A stretch of 64,000 nucleotides of DNA, from assembly GCA_000285855.2 (NCBI GenBank), contig HE978651.1:236036-300035 (forward strand). The letters are read 5' to 3'. Under the pieces are notes generated by a model. It did not search any database and was not told the DNA's origin. It saw only the letters and a program-made list of their open reading frames with translations. Positions 27,655-36,967 of this stretch are shown in pieces (within the stretch, counting starts at the first letter, position 1; each line of letters opens with the position of its first letter). The stretch comes from Ruminococcus sp. JC304. Lineage in GTDB: Bacteria > Bacillota > Clostridia > Lachnospirales > Lachnospiraceae. Both the position numbers and the translations under genes were made by a program.

Positions 27655-30009
27655 ATGAAATTTACAGAAGGATATTGGGAAAAAAATGAAAGAGCCAATG
27701 CGTCCTATGCATCTCAGGCATTTACAGCTGAAGCAATTCCGGGAGGAATGAGAATTGTTTCTCCATTCCGGCAGATCACAGACAGAGGCGGTGCTCTGGA
27801 TGTAGGAACTATCACTACAGAATTTACTTCTGCACGTAAAGACATTATCAGTGTAAGAAGCTATCATTATGAAGGCTATGTAAAGGGTGAGCCCAGATAT
27901 GAGCTGAATGAGGATCCGCAGGAAACAGAGGTTGAGATCACAGAAGAGGAAGCTGTGATGAAAGCCGGAAGAATGACAGTAAGAGTAGATTTAAAAGACT
28001 TCAAGATCACATATGAAGCAGACGGAAAAGTTCTTACAAATATCGGATTCCGTAACCTTGGATATATGCAGTATGACAGAGCGGTACTGACCAAGTTCCC
28101 GGAACCAAACTATATGGTAGCTCAGTATCAGCCATATATGGTAACAGAACTTTCTCTTGACCCAGGTGAATGCGTATATGGGCTTGGTGAGAGATTTACA
28201 GCATTCGTAAAGAATGGACAGGTAGTGGATATATGGAATGAGGATGGCGGTACAGCTTCCCAGATTTCCTATAAAAATATTCCCTTCTATGTAACCAGTA
28301 AACATTACGGTGTATTCGTTGACCACAGCGATAATGTATCCTTTGAAGTTGCCAGCGAGAAAGTTGAGAATGTAGGATTTTCTGTAAAAGGGGAAGAAAT
28401 CCGTTATCATGTGATCTATGGTGATGACATCAAAGGTGTAATGGAAACATATACAGATCTGACAGGTAAACCTGCACTGCCGCCTTCATGGTCCTTTGGA
28501 TTATGGCTGTCCACATCCTTCACAACCAACTATGATGAAGAGACTACCAATTCCTTTATTCAGGGAATGGCAGACAGAGATATTCCGTTGAGTGTATTTC
28601 ATTTCGACTGCTTCTGGATGAAAGAATTCCACTGGTGCGATTTTGAATGGGATTCCAGAATTTTCCCGGATGTACCTGCAATGCTGAAGCGTTATAAAGA
28701 AAAAGGTCTGAAGGTATGCGTATGGATCAATCCATATATTGCACAGGGAACGGCATTCTTCAAAGAGGGAATGGAAAAAGGATATCTGTTACAGCGTGCA
28801 GACGGAATGGGCGTAAAACAGATTGATAACTGGCAGCCGGGAATGGGACTTGTAGATTTTACAAATCCGGGCGCAGTAAAATGGTATCAGAATAAGCTGA
28901 AAGGTCTGCTTGATATGGGTGTTGACTGCTTCAAGACAGACTTTGGTGAGAGAATCCCTGTAGATGTGAAATATTATGATGGATCTGACCCTGTTTCCAT
29001 GCATAACTATTATACATACCTTTATAATAAAACTGTATTCAGCCTTCTGAAAGAAGTAAAAGGAGAAGGAGAAGCGATTCTTTTTGCAAGAAGTGCAACA
29101 GCAGGCGGACAGCAGTTCCCGGTTCACTGGGGCGGTGACTGCTCTGCAACCTATGCTTCCATGGCTGAGAGCTTAAGAGGCGGTCTGTCCTTTACCTTAT
29201 CAGGATTCTCTTTCTGGAGTCATGATATGGGCGGATTTGAACTGACAGCAGCACCGGATGTGTACAAACGCTGGCTGCAGTTTGGTCTCCTTTCCACACA
29301 CAGCCGTCTCCACGGTTCCAAGAGCTATCGTGTACCGTGGCTGTTTGATGAGGAAGCAGTAGATGTTTGCCGTAAGTTTACCAAACTGAAATTGAGATTA
29401 CTTCCATATCTGTATTCTATGGCTGTGAAATCACACAGAACCGGTATTCCGTCCATGAGAGCAATGATCATGGAGTTCACAGATGATCCTGCTGTGAAAT
29501 ATCTGGATATGCAGTATATGTTAGGTGACAGTATTCTGGTAGCTCCAATCTTCAATAAAGAGAGCCATGTAGAATATTATCTGCCCAAGGGAAAATGGAC
29601 GCATCTGTTAAGCGGAGAAGTAAAGGAAGGAGGCAGATGGTATGAAGAAACTTATGACTTCTTCTCACTGCCTGTATTCGTAAGAGAGAACACTCTGCTT
29701 TCTATAGGTGCAGTAGACACTACTGTTGATTATGAACTGGAAAAAGATGTACAGATCCAGGTTTACGAACTGAACGGAACTGGTTCCTGTGAAGTAGTAA
29801 CAAATAAAGGTGAGACAGCATTTGTGGTAAATGCAGCAAGAGAAGAAAACAAACTGATTCTGGAAACAACCAAAGAGAATCCGGGAATGACATATCTTCT
29901 CAGAAATATTCATGATGTTTCTGCAGTTACAGGTGGCAGTGTAGTGAAGGATACAGAAGATGGAATGATTCTGGCACCGGAAGGATGCAAGATGGAGGTT
30001 ACAATCTAG
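27655..30009 (+). CDS. yicI: GH31 alpha-xylosidase (YicI-like)
   Basis: 784 residues against 772 in E. coli YicI, and similar along the whole length. Nucleophile Asp429 in KTDFGERIP, acid/base Asp495 in HWGGDC, and FHFDCFWMKEFHWCDFEW in the active site. Removes alpha-1,6-xylose (isoprimeverose unit) from the non-reducing end of xyloglucan oligosaccharides. No signal peptide, so it works inside on imported substrate. Preceded by AAAGGAG before ATG 27655. Together with GH127 next door it suggests an arabinosylated xyloside as cargo of the transporter. Confidence 0.93.
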   Translation: MKFTEGYWEKNERANASYASQAFTAEAIPGGMRIVSPFRQITDRGGALDVGTITTEFTSARKDIISVRSYHYEGYVKGEPRYELNEDPQETEVEITEEEAVMKAGRMTVRVDLKDFKITYEADGKVLTNIGFRNLGYMQYDRAVLTKFPEPNYMVAQYQPYMVTELSLDPGECVYGLGERFTAFVKNGQVVDIWNEDGGTASQISYKNIPFYVTSKHYGVFVDHSDNVSFEVASEKVENVGFSVKGEEIRYHVIYGDDIKGVMETYTDLTGKPALPPSWSFGLWLSTSFTTNYDEETTNSFIQGMADRDIPLSVFHFDCFWMKEFHWCDFEWDSRIFPDVPAMLKRYKEKGLKVCVWINPYIAQGTAFFKEGMEKGYLLQRADGMGVKQIDNWQPGMGLVDFTNPGAVKWYQNKLKGLLDMGVDCFKTDFGERIPVDVKYYDGSDPVSMHNYYTYLYNKTVFSLLKEVKGEGEAILFARSATAGGQQFPVHWGGDCSATYASMAESLRGGLSFTLSGFSFWSHDMGGFELTAAPDVYKRWLQFGLLSTHSRLHGSKSYRVPWLFDEEAVDVCRKFTKLKLRLLPYLYSMAVKSHRTGIPSMRAMIMEFTDDPAVKYLDMQYMLGDSILVAPIFNKESHVEYYLPKGKWTHLLSGEVKEGGRWYEETYDFFSLPVFVRENTLLSIGAVDTTVDYELEKDVQIQVYELNGTGSCEVVTNKGETAFVVNAAREENKLILETTKENPGMTYLLRNIHDVSAVTGGSVVKDTEDGMILAPEGCKMEVTI

Positions 30010-30011
30010 GC

Positions 30012-31976
30012 ATGAATAAAAACAGATTGCTTCAGAAGGAGGAGTGCGTAATCCGCAACTCCTTCTGGAACCGTTATATTGATCTGGTAAAAAATATGGT
30101 AATTCCCTATCAGTGGGATATTTTAAATGACCGAAGAAAGGATGCTGAGCCCAGCCATGCCATTGACAATCTGAGAATTGCCGGCGGCAAAATGAAAGGG
30201 CATTTTTATGGACAGGTATTTCAGGACAGTGATGTATATAAATGGCTGGAAGCAGTAGGTAATATCCTGATGCTGGAGAGGGATCCTGAGCTGGAGGAAA
30301 AAGCAGATTCTGTCATTGATCTGATCGCAGAAGCCCAGGAAGAGGACGGTTATCTGGATACTTATTTTTCCATTGAGGAACCGGATAAAAAATGGACGAA
30401 TGTACTGGAATGCCATGAGCTCTATTGTGCCGGACATTTTATTGAAAGTGCAGTATCCTATTACAGGGCAACAGGAAAGGAGAAAATCCTTCAGATTGCT
30501 TATAAACTGGCGGATTATCTGGACAGAGTTTTTGGCCCTGAGGAAGGTAAGCTTCATGGCTATCCGGGACATCAGGAAATAGAGATTGCCTTGTTAAAGC
30601 TCTATGATCTGTCCGGAAATGAGAAATATTTAAATCTGGCAGGATATTTTATCAATACCAGAGGAACCAATCATTTCTTTGAAGAAGAATTTGAAAAGAG
30701 AGACCATGTCAGCTTTTGGGAGAAAGCCAGAACACCGGAACCAAATAGGTATTATAATCAGTATCCATATAATTATTACAATCAGTTCCAGAGTCCGGTA
30801 CGTCTGCAGAAGAAGGCAGTGGGACATGCAGTACGCGCTGTGTATATGTATACTGCCATGGCAGATCTGGCCGGAAAGACAGGAGATAAAGAACTGTTTG
30901 CAGCCTGCCGGACAATCTGGGATAATATTGTGAAAAAGCAGATGTATATCACTGGAGGAATTGGTGCCACTAATTCAGGGGAAGCTTTTACCAATGATTA
31001 TGATCTTCCTAATGATACTAATTATTCAGAAACCTGTGCTTCTATTGGCCTGATCTTTTTTGCTCAGAAAATGCTGATGTCAGAGACTGACTCTGTTTAT
31101 GGAGATGTGATGGAACAGGCACTTTACAATACAGTGCTTGGGGGAATGAATTATGAGGGCAATCGTTTCTTTTATGTAAATCCGCTGGAATCTGTGCCGG
31201 AGGTATGCAGAGACAATACCCAACGCCATCATGTGAAGCCGGAACGGCAGAAATGGTTTGCATGTGCATGCTGTCCTCCGAATATTGCACGCCTTATCGG
31301 AGGATTATGGGATTATATTTATACAGCTTCAGAAGATCGGGTGAATGTACATCTTTATATAGCAGGAGATGGGAAAATCCAGGTTGGCGAAAGTATACTG
31401 AACATTACTCAGAATACTTCTTATCCGGAAAACGGAAAGATTAATTTCACAGTACAAAGTGACTCAGACCGTGAAATCGGACTGGCATTCCGTATTCCGG
31501 GATGGGCAGAATATTATACTCTGCGGCTGGATGGCAAAGAGATTACTCCGGATCAGGTGGAAAATGGGTATGTATTGATTTCAAGCTGCTGGAAAAAAGC
31601 TGCTTATATTGAATTGGAATTTGACATGCAGCCACGTTTCATCTGTGCAAACAGAAGAATTCATTATGATCTGGGCAGAGCTGCGATCATGCGGGGACCT
31701 TTAGTCTATTGTCTGGAAGAGGCAGACAACGGAAAATATCTGGCAGAGCTGACAGTGGATACAGACGCAGGACTTACAGAAGAGAAAAAAACTGAGTTGG
31801 GAGGCTATGTGGCATTGAAGGCCAGAGGCAGCAGAACACAGGTACCTGATACGGATAAGCTTTACACTACCTACTGTGCTTCCAGAGAAAGTACAGAGCT
31901 TGTTGCAGTGCCTTATTATCTCTGGAATAACAGAGGAACAGGGGAGATGCAGGTCTGGATAAAAACAGGTTTATAA
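30012..31976 (+). CDS. GH127 beta-L-arabinofuranosidase
   Basis: 654 residues from ATG 30012, two bases after the GH31 stop; GGAGG in the end of the GH31 gene (29993-29997) would serve it. The alpha/alpha barrel has AEAQEEDGYLDTYF, the ITGGIGATNSGE segment with the predicted acid/base Glu, ETCAS, and the CACCPPN cysteines that hold zinc and act as nucleophile in Bifidobacterium HypBA1. Removes terminal beta-L-Araf. Cytoplasmic, no signal peptide. Confidence 0.9.
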   Translation: MNKNRLLQKEECVIRNSFWNRYIDLVKNMVIPYQWDILNDRRKDAEPSHAIDNLRIAGGKMKGHFYGQVFQDSDVYKWLEAVGNILMLERDPELEEKADSVIDLIAEAQEEDGYLDTYFSIEEPDKKWTNVLECHELYCAGHFIESAVSYYRATGKEKILQIAYKLADYLDRVFGPEEGKLHGYPGHQEIEIALLKLYDLSGNEKYLNLAGYFINTRGTNHFFEEEFEKRDHVSFWEKARTPEPNRYYNQYPYNYYNQFQSPVRLQKKAVGHAVRAVYMYTAMADLAGKTGDKELFAACRTIWDNIVKKQMYITGGIGATNSGEAFTNDYDLPNDTNYSETCASIGLIFFAQKMLMSETDSVYGDVMEQALYNTVLGGMNYEGNRFFYVNPLESVPEVCRDNTQRHHVKPERQKWFACACCPPNIARLIGGLWDYIYTASEDRVNVHLYIAGDGKIQVGESILNITQNTSYPENGKINFTVQSDSDREIGLAFRIPGWAEYYTLRLDGKEITPDQVENGYVLISSCWKKAAYIELEFDMQPRFICANRRIHYDLGRAAIMRGPLVYCLEEADNGKYLAELTVDTDAGLTEEKKTELGGYVALKARGSRTQVPDTDKLYTTYCASRESTELVAVPYYLWNNRGTGEMQVWIKTGL

Positions 31977-32000
31977 TTTTTTAATTATTTTTATGAAAAA

Positions 32001-32029
32001 AGGGCTGGACAAATCAAAAGTCCGGCCCT
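32001..32029 (+). terminator. Hairpin after the glycosidase genes
   Basis: AGGGCTGGAC (32001-32010) with GTCCGGCCCT (32020-32029), one G-T pair. The T-run is weak; further small hairpins (CCAGA/TCTGG and CCGCCG/CGGCGG) follow up to about 32083, so it may be a composite terminator. Confidence 0.65.
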
Positions 32030-32188
32030 ATAATAAAACTCACCAGAGATCTTCTGGTAATCATATCCGCCGGTTCGGCGGGAAATTCCTATTTTTAATT
32101 TAAAATACAAAAGAGAAAACGGGCATAGGTTATTTTATGTCTTTAAAGGGAAAATAGCGCATATTTACAGGATATGTGAAAAAGCGAG

Positions 32189-32707
32189 GTGATGCTGAAT
32201 GATTTTAGTTACCTTTTTCCCGTAGTGATTGCCGGTACCGCAATGATCATGGATTTTCGGACGGCAAAGGTTGATAATGGATGGATCCTGTTCTCTATGT
32301 TTGTGGGATTTGTTCTTTGCTTTCGGGAAAGAGGAATTTCGGGAATCCGTTTTTTCCTTATGGGAAGCGGAGCTCCGTTGTTTCTGGCCTTTCTGTTTGT
32401 TTTTGGAATGCTGGGAGCTGGTGATATCAAACTTTTCTGTGCACTGGGAAGCGTGATGGGTTTTTCTGAAATTCTGAAGTGTATCTGTATTTCTTTTATG
32501 ATCGGAGCCTGCATTTCATTGGCTATTCTGATTTCTGAGCACAATTTCTGTGAAAGAATCCGATATTTTATAAGCTATCTTGAGAATACTGTAAAAAATA
32601 AGCAAATTCTTTCCTATGGAAAAAAAGATATTTCACTTCCTGAAAATTTTCATTTTACGGTTCCCATATTTTTAAGTGTTTTGTTGTATGCAGGAGGAAT
32701 CTATTGA
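32189..32707 (+). CDS. Prepilin peptidase, A24 family (TadV/CpaA type), first copy
   Basis: 172 residues, all membrane spans. The two catalytic aspartates are in IMDFRTAKVDN and GAGDIKLF. It cleaves and may methylate class III prepilin leaders at the cytoplasmic membrane face. First gene of the Tad locus. GTG 32189 and ATG 32192 are both close to the GAGG site, so the start is uncertain. It overlaps the next gene by 4 bp. Confidence 0.82.
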   Translation: MMLNDFSYLFPVVIAGTAMIMDFRTAKVDNGWILFSMFVGFVLCFRERGISGIRFFLMGSGAPLFLAFLFVFGMLGAGDIKLFCALGSVMGFSEILKCICISFMIGACISLAILISEHNFCERIRYFISYLENTVKNKQILSYGKKDISLPENFHFTVPIFLSVLLYAGGIY

Positions 32708-33714
32708 AGAAGAATATATTCGCAGTCTGTGACCTGGAGGTAGACTATGCCCTGAATTTCATGGACTATCTGAATCAGAAGAAGAATATTCCTTTTGAGA
32801 TTCAGGCTTTTACAGCAGTAGAGAACCTGATCTCCTATGGAAAAAAAACACATATAGAGTTGCTGTTGATTTCCGGACGGGCTATGTGCCGGGAGGTTCG
32901 GGAATTAGATATCGGGAAAATCATTATACTTTCGGAGGGAGTACATCCTCCGGAGCTGGATCAATATCCCAGTGTATATAAATATCAGTCTTCTTCAGAT
33001 GTGATACGTGAAGTGATGGAATGCTATGGAGCAGAAAAGAAAACAACACCTCAGTATAGGGTTTTAAAAAAGACCACAGAAATACTGGGAGTGTTTTCAC
33101 CTCTGGGACGCTGCCTGAAAACCTCCTTTGCACTGACGCTTGGACAGATACTGGCAAAAGATAAGGCAGTTCTATATCTGAATATGGAAGAATATTCAGG
33201 GTTTGAAGAGCTGCTGGGAAAAGGATTTGCTCATAATCTGAGCGATCTTCTTTATTATGTCAGACAGGATAATCAGAATCTGCTTCACAAGATGAACAGT
33301 ATGGTACAGACCATAGGCAATCTGGATTACATTCCCCCTGTGCAGATGCCGGCAGACATCAGGGGAACAGCCTGGCAGGACTGGGAGCAGCTGATTCAGA
33401 TGATCACCACGGAAAGCTCTTATGAGGTGGTCGTACTGGATATGGGAAGTGGAATTGATGATAATTTTCAGCTTCTTGACCTGTGTAGAAGGATTTATAT
33501 GCCTGTACTGTCTGATGCTGTCTCAATGTGCAAGATCGCGCAGTTTGAGAATCTGGTACGTATCTGGGATTTTCCGCAGATCCTGGAAAAGACAGTGAAA
33601 ATAAAACCGCCCTTTCATATGGCTACAGCACCCTCTCCCAACTATATGGAACAGCTGATGTGGAGTGAGCTGGGAGATTATGTCAGGGAGATATTGAGAA
33701 AGGAAAGAGAATGA
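32704..33714 (+). CDS. tadZ: TadZ/CpaE-like pilus localisation ATPase
   Basis: 336 residues. N-terminal receiver-like domain (about 1-110) without an obvious phospho-acceptor cluster, then a MinD/ParA-like domain. The P-loop is degenerate: FSPLGRCLKTSFALTLG in place of KGGxGKTT, as in many TadZ proteins, so ATP hydrolysis may be weak or absent. TTG 32704 with AGGAGG at 32691-32696. It would place the Tad machine at its cell site. Confidence 0.82.
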   Translation: MKKNIFAVCDLEVDYALNFMDYLNQKKNIPFEIQAFTAVENLISYGKKTHIELLLISGRAMCREVRELDIGKIIILSEGVHPPELDQYPSVYKYQSSSDVIREVMECYGAEKKTTPQYRVLKKTTEILGVFSPLGRCLKTSFALTLGQILAKDKAVLYLNMEEYSGFEELLGKGFAHNLSDLLYYVRQDNQNLLHKMNSMVQTIGNLDYIPPVQMPADIRGTAWQDWEQLIQMITTESSYEVVVLDMGSGIDDNFQLLDLCRRIYMPVLSDAVSMCKIAQFENLVRIWDFPQILEKTVKIKPPFHMATAPSPNYMEQLMWSELGDYVREILRKERE

Positions 33715-34901
33715 GCAGAGAAATATTTGGAAGGCTGCGGCAGATGCTGATGGAGCAGCTGGATCTTTCCAGAGAACTGTCAGATAAGGAAATCCTGGAT
33801 GTGATCGATGAACTGATCCTGAATCAGACAGAAGGCATGAGGCTTGCATTAAAGGAGAAGGTGCGGCTGCGGCAGGAACTGTTTTATTCTGTCCGCAAGC
33901 TGGATGTATTGCAGGAATTGGTGGACGATGAAACTGTGACAGAGATTATGGTAAATGGCCCGGATACGATTTTTGTGGAGCGGGCGGGAAAACTGATGAA
34001 ATGGCACAAAAGTTTTACCTCCAGAGAAAAACTGGAGGACGTAATCCAGCAGATTGTTGGCAAGTGTAACAGAGTAGTAAATGAATCTATGCCTATTGTG
34101 GATGCCAGACTGGAGAATGGTTCCAGAGTTAACGCAGTCATCTATCCGGTGGCATTAAACGGACCAATCCTGACGATCCGGCGTTTTCCGGAGCATCCTA
34201 TTACCATGGAGAAGCTGACCAGTCTGGGCAGTATTACTCCGGAATGTGCCGGATTTCTGCAAAAGCTGGTGCAGGCAAGATATTCCATGGTTATCGGCGG
34301 AGGTACAGGAAGCGGTAAAACTACTTTCCTGGCAGCTTTGTCGGAATATATTCCCCGAGATGAAAGAATCATTACCATAGAAGACAATGCAGAGCTTCGT
34401 ATCAGGGGAATTGACAATTTAGTACGGCTGGAAGCCAAAATGGCCAATATGGCAGGGGCAGCATCCGTAACTATCCGTGATCTGATCCGGTCGGCATTGA
34501 GAATGCGCCCGGACAGGATCATTGTGGGTGAGGTGAGGGGAGGAGAGGCAATGGATATGCTTCAGGCACTGAATACAGGGCATGAGGGCTCCCTTTCCAC
34601 TGCCCATGCCAATAGCAGCCGTGACATGCTTTCACGATTGGAGACAATGGTTCTGATGGGTGTGGATCTTCCTCTGGAGGCAATCCGCAGACAGATTGCC
34701 TCAGGGGTAGATATCCTTGTACACCTGGGAAGAATGCGGGACAGATCGAGAAAGCTGTTGGAAGTAACAGAGGTCTGCGGTTTTGAAAAAGGAGAAATCC
34801 AGACAAGACCGCTGTACCAGTGGCAGGAGGGAAAAGGGCTGGTAAAAACAGCAGATCTTCTGCATATGGAAAAATTGGAAAGAGCGGGGATTGAACTATG
34901 A
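33711..34901 (+). CDS. tadA: Tad pilus assembly ATPase TadA/CpaF
   Basis: 396 residues. Secretion ATPase with N-terminal helical domain, Walker A GGGTGSGKTT (196-205), DNAELRI (Asp box), GEVRGGEA (Walker B region) and TGHEGSLSTAHANS (His box). Powers pilin assembly in the cytoplasm. Overlaps both neighbours by 4 bp. Confidence 0.95.
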   Translation: MSREIFGRLRQMLMEQLDLSRELSDKEILDVIDELILNQTEGMRLALKEKVRLRQELFYSVRKLDVLQELVDDETVTEIMVNGPDTIFVERAGKLMKWHKSFTSREKLEDVIQQIVGKCNRVVNESMPIVDARLENGSRVNAVIYPVALNGPILTIRRFPEHPITMEKLTSLGSITPECAGFLQKLVQARYSMVIGGGTGSGKTTFLAALSEYIPRDERIITIEDNAELRIRGIDNLVRLEAKMANMAGAASVTIRDLIRSALRMRPDRIIVGEVRGGEAMDMLQALNTGHEGSLSTAHANSSRDMLSRLETMVLMGVDLPLEAIRRQIASGVDILVHLGRMRDRSRKLLEVTEVCGFEKGEIQTRPLYQWQEGKGLVKTADLLHMEKLERAGIEL

Positions 34902-35671
34902 AAGGGAAAAGAAAAGAACAAAGCTATGCAAAGAAGGATTATGATCATTACCGTTTTTCATTAAAAGAGAGTGTGAAATATCTGGGACAGGCAGCTGCTT
35001 TATGTATGGCAGTAGATTATCTGTTTTACAGAAATGTATGGCTGCTTGTACTTATGGTACCAGTGAGTCTGTTTTATCTGAAATGGCAGCAGAGCCGATT
35101 GATCCGGGAGAGACGGAAAAGGCTGAATTATCAGTTTAAAGATGCACTGACATCTTTAAGTGTGGCAGTTCATGCCGGATATTCTGTGGAAAGTGCGGTG
35201 AAAGCCTGTACCCGTGATCTGGAACGGCTTTATGGAAGAGGTGCAGATGTGGTAGAAGAGTTTCGCTATATTGAAAGCCAGCAGCATGTCAGTGTACCTC
35301 TGGAGGAATTGTTTCTGGATTTTGGAGAGCGGAGCCAGGTAGAAGATATTGAGAATTTTGCATCTGTTTTTTACACAGCCAAGCGCACAGGCGGAGATAT
35401 GAATCAGGTACTGCAAAAGGTGTCTAGGATGCTGGGAGACAAGATTGATGTAAAAAAAGAGATAGAAGCTACTCTGGCTGCAAAGAAATCGGAACAGATG
35501 ATCATGAGCCTGATGCCTGCGGGAATCATTGTATATCTTCAGATGACTTCCCCTGGTTTTTTAAGCGTTCTTTATGGAAATCCCTTTGGAATTGCCGCTA
35601 TGAGTATCTGCCTGGTTATTTATGCTGCTGCATACTGGATGGGCAGAAAAATCGTGGATATTGAGGTGTAA
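34898..35671 (+). CDS. tadB: Tad membrane platform protein TadB (T2SSF domain)
   Basis: 257 residues: two spans near residues 25-60, a T2SSF domain (SLSVAVHAGYSVESAVKACTRDLE, FASVFYTAKRTGGDMNQVLQKVSRMLGDK), and two C-terminal spans. Inner platform of the pilus machine, interacting with TadA. Confidence 0.9.
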   Translation: MKGKRKEQSYAKKDYDHYRFSLKESVKYLGQAAALCMAVDYLFYRNVWLLVLMVPVSLFYLKWQQSRLIRERRKRLNYQFKDALTSLSVAVHAGYSVESAVKACTRDLERLYGRGADVVEEFRYIESQQHVSVPLEELFLDFGERSQVEDIENFASVFYTAKRTGGDMNQVLQKVSRMLGDKIDVKKEIEATLAAKKSEQMIMSLMPAGIIVYLQMTSPGFLSVLYGNPFGIAAMSICLVIYAAAYWMGRKIVDIEV

Positions 35672-36711
35672 TGACAGAGATGTGGGTACATATTGTTATA
35701 TTTGTTATTATTCTGCTTCTGCTGCTGGGGTGGAGAATGAAGTGGATCCCTTCTTCCGGAATTGGCGGAAAAGAAGGAATCAGGTTATTCACAATGGTAG
35801 CTGTTGCAGGCAATCTTCTGGGGATGATGCTTACAGCCGGAAGCGGTGAACAGGTGTATTCACGGGGATATCGACTGGAAAAGGAGGATACGGGATCATA
35901 TGAGAAGAAGTTTGTGGTATCCGTGGATGGAGAAAAGACAGGCACCCTGTATGTACAGATACCGGAGAAAGAGGTACAGGAACAGGAAGAACAGGAACAG
36001 ACTCAGAAGCTGACGGCAAAGGAGCAGGAACAGAAGGACATCATGGAAGAAATTGCCCGTTACAATGAAGAAAAGGGAGATCCTGATTATTATTACCTGC
36101 CAGAGCAGTGGAATGGGAAAAAGCTTCAGTGGATAAGCCCTGCTGATACGTCCGGTAAAATGCTGACAGGAATATTTCTGATCGCTGCTATGATAGTGCT
36201 TGTAATGAAAGGCAGAGAAGAACAGGTTCAGCTCCAGAAAAGACAGGAAGAACTTCTGATGGATTATCCGGGGCTGATCATGAAATTTACATTGCTGGTA
36301 CAGGCGGGAATGACAGTCAGAAAAGCATTTCAGAAAATCGCCCTGGATTACGGAAGAAAGAAAAAATCTATAAAAAGGGCAGCTTATGAGGAAATCCGTG
36401 TAGTCTGTTATGAGATGGAAAGCGGTGTCTCCGAAGGAGAAGCTTATCGAAGATTTGGAGAAAGATGTGGACAGGTAAAATATAAAACTCTGGCTACGCT
36501 GCTGATCCAGAATCTGCAGAAAGGAAGCCGTCAGATGGCAGATATGCTGGAACGGGAGTCTGTGGAAGCCTGGGAGGAACGTAAACGAAAGGCCAGGGTG
36601 CTGGGAGAGGCGGCTGCAACTAAGCTGTTGTTTCCTATGATGCTGATGTTGATTGTAGTAATGGCAATCGTGATGATTCCGGCATTTCTTTCTTTTTATG
36701 GAGGTGCGTAG
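35671..36711 (+). CDS. tadC: Tad membrane platform protein TadC-like (T2SSF domain)
   Basis: 346 residues. Two N-terminal spans, then a ~100-residue Glu/Gln-rich insert (EVQEQEEQEQTQKLTAKEQE), another span, the T2SSF core (FTLLVQAGMTVRKAFQKIALDYG, LATLLIQNLQKGSRQMADMLE) and a final span. Start overlaps the tadB stop by 1 bp. The acidic insert is unusual for TadC. Confidence 0.85.
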   Translation: MTEMWVHIVIFVIILLLLLGWRMKWIPSSGIGGKEGIRLFTMVAVAGNLLGMMLTAGSGEQVYSRGYRLEKEDTGSYEKKFVVSVDGEKTGTLYVQIPEKEVQEQEEQEQTQKLTAKEQEQKDIMEEIARYNEEKGDPDYYYLPEQWNGKKLQWISPADTSGKMLTGIFLIAAMIVLVMKGREEQVQLQKRQEELLMDYPGLIMKFTLLVQAGMTVRKAFQKIALDYGRKKKSIKRAAYEEIRVVCYEMESGVSEGEAYRRFGERCGQVKYKTLATLLIQNLQKGSRQMADMLERESVEAWEERKRKARVLGEAAATKLLFPMMLMLIVVMAIVMIPAFLSFYGGA

Positions 36712-36757
36712 GAATCAGAGGATGATGCCTGCAGAAAGACGGAGGAAGAGTAGAGAA

Positions 36758-36937
36758 ATGAAGAAACTGAAAGAATGGGTATGGGATTTTGTTAAGGAAG
36801 AGGATGCTGTGGGTGTAGTAGAGATTATACTCATACTGGTGGTGCTGATCGGACTTGTAATTATATTTAAAGAGCAGATCACAAATCTGGTAAACAGTCT
36901 TCTTTCCAAGATTGCGAAACAAAGTAATTCCATCTGA
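36758..36937 (+). CDS. flp: Flp1-like pilin
   Basis: 59 residues from ATG 36758 (GGAGG at 36741-36745). A short basic leader ends in FVKEEDAVGVVEIILILVVLIGLVIIF: a charged segment, small residues and a Glu five residues into a long hydrophobic helix, the layout of Flp/type IVb pilins. Probably the major pilin. A longer start at 36698 lies within tadC and has no ribosome site. Confidence 0.85.
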   Translation: MKKLKEWVWDFVKEEDAVGVVEIILILVVLIGLVIIFKEQITNLVNSLLSKIAKQSNSI

Positions 36938-36967
36938 TGTACAGCAAGGAGGAGGTGTATTTTCTGT

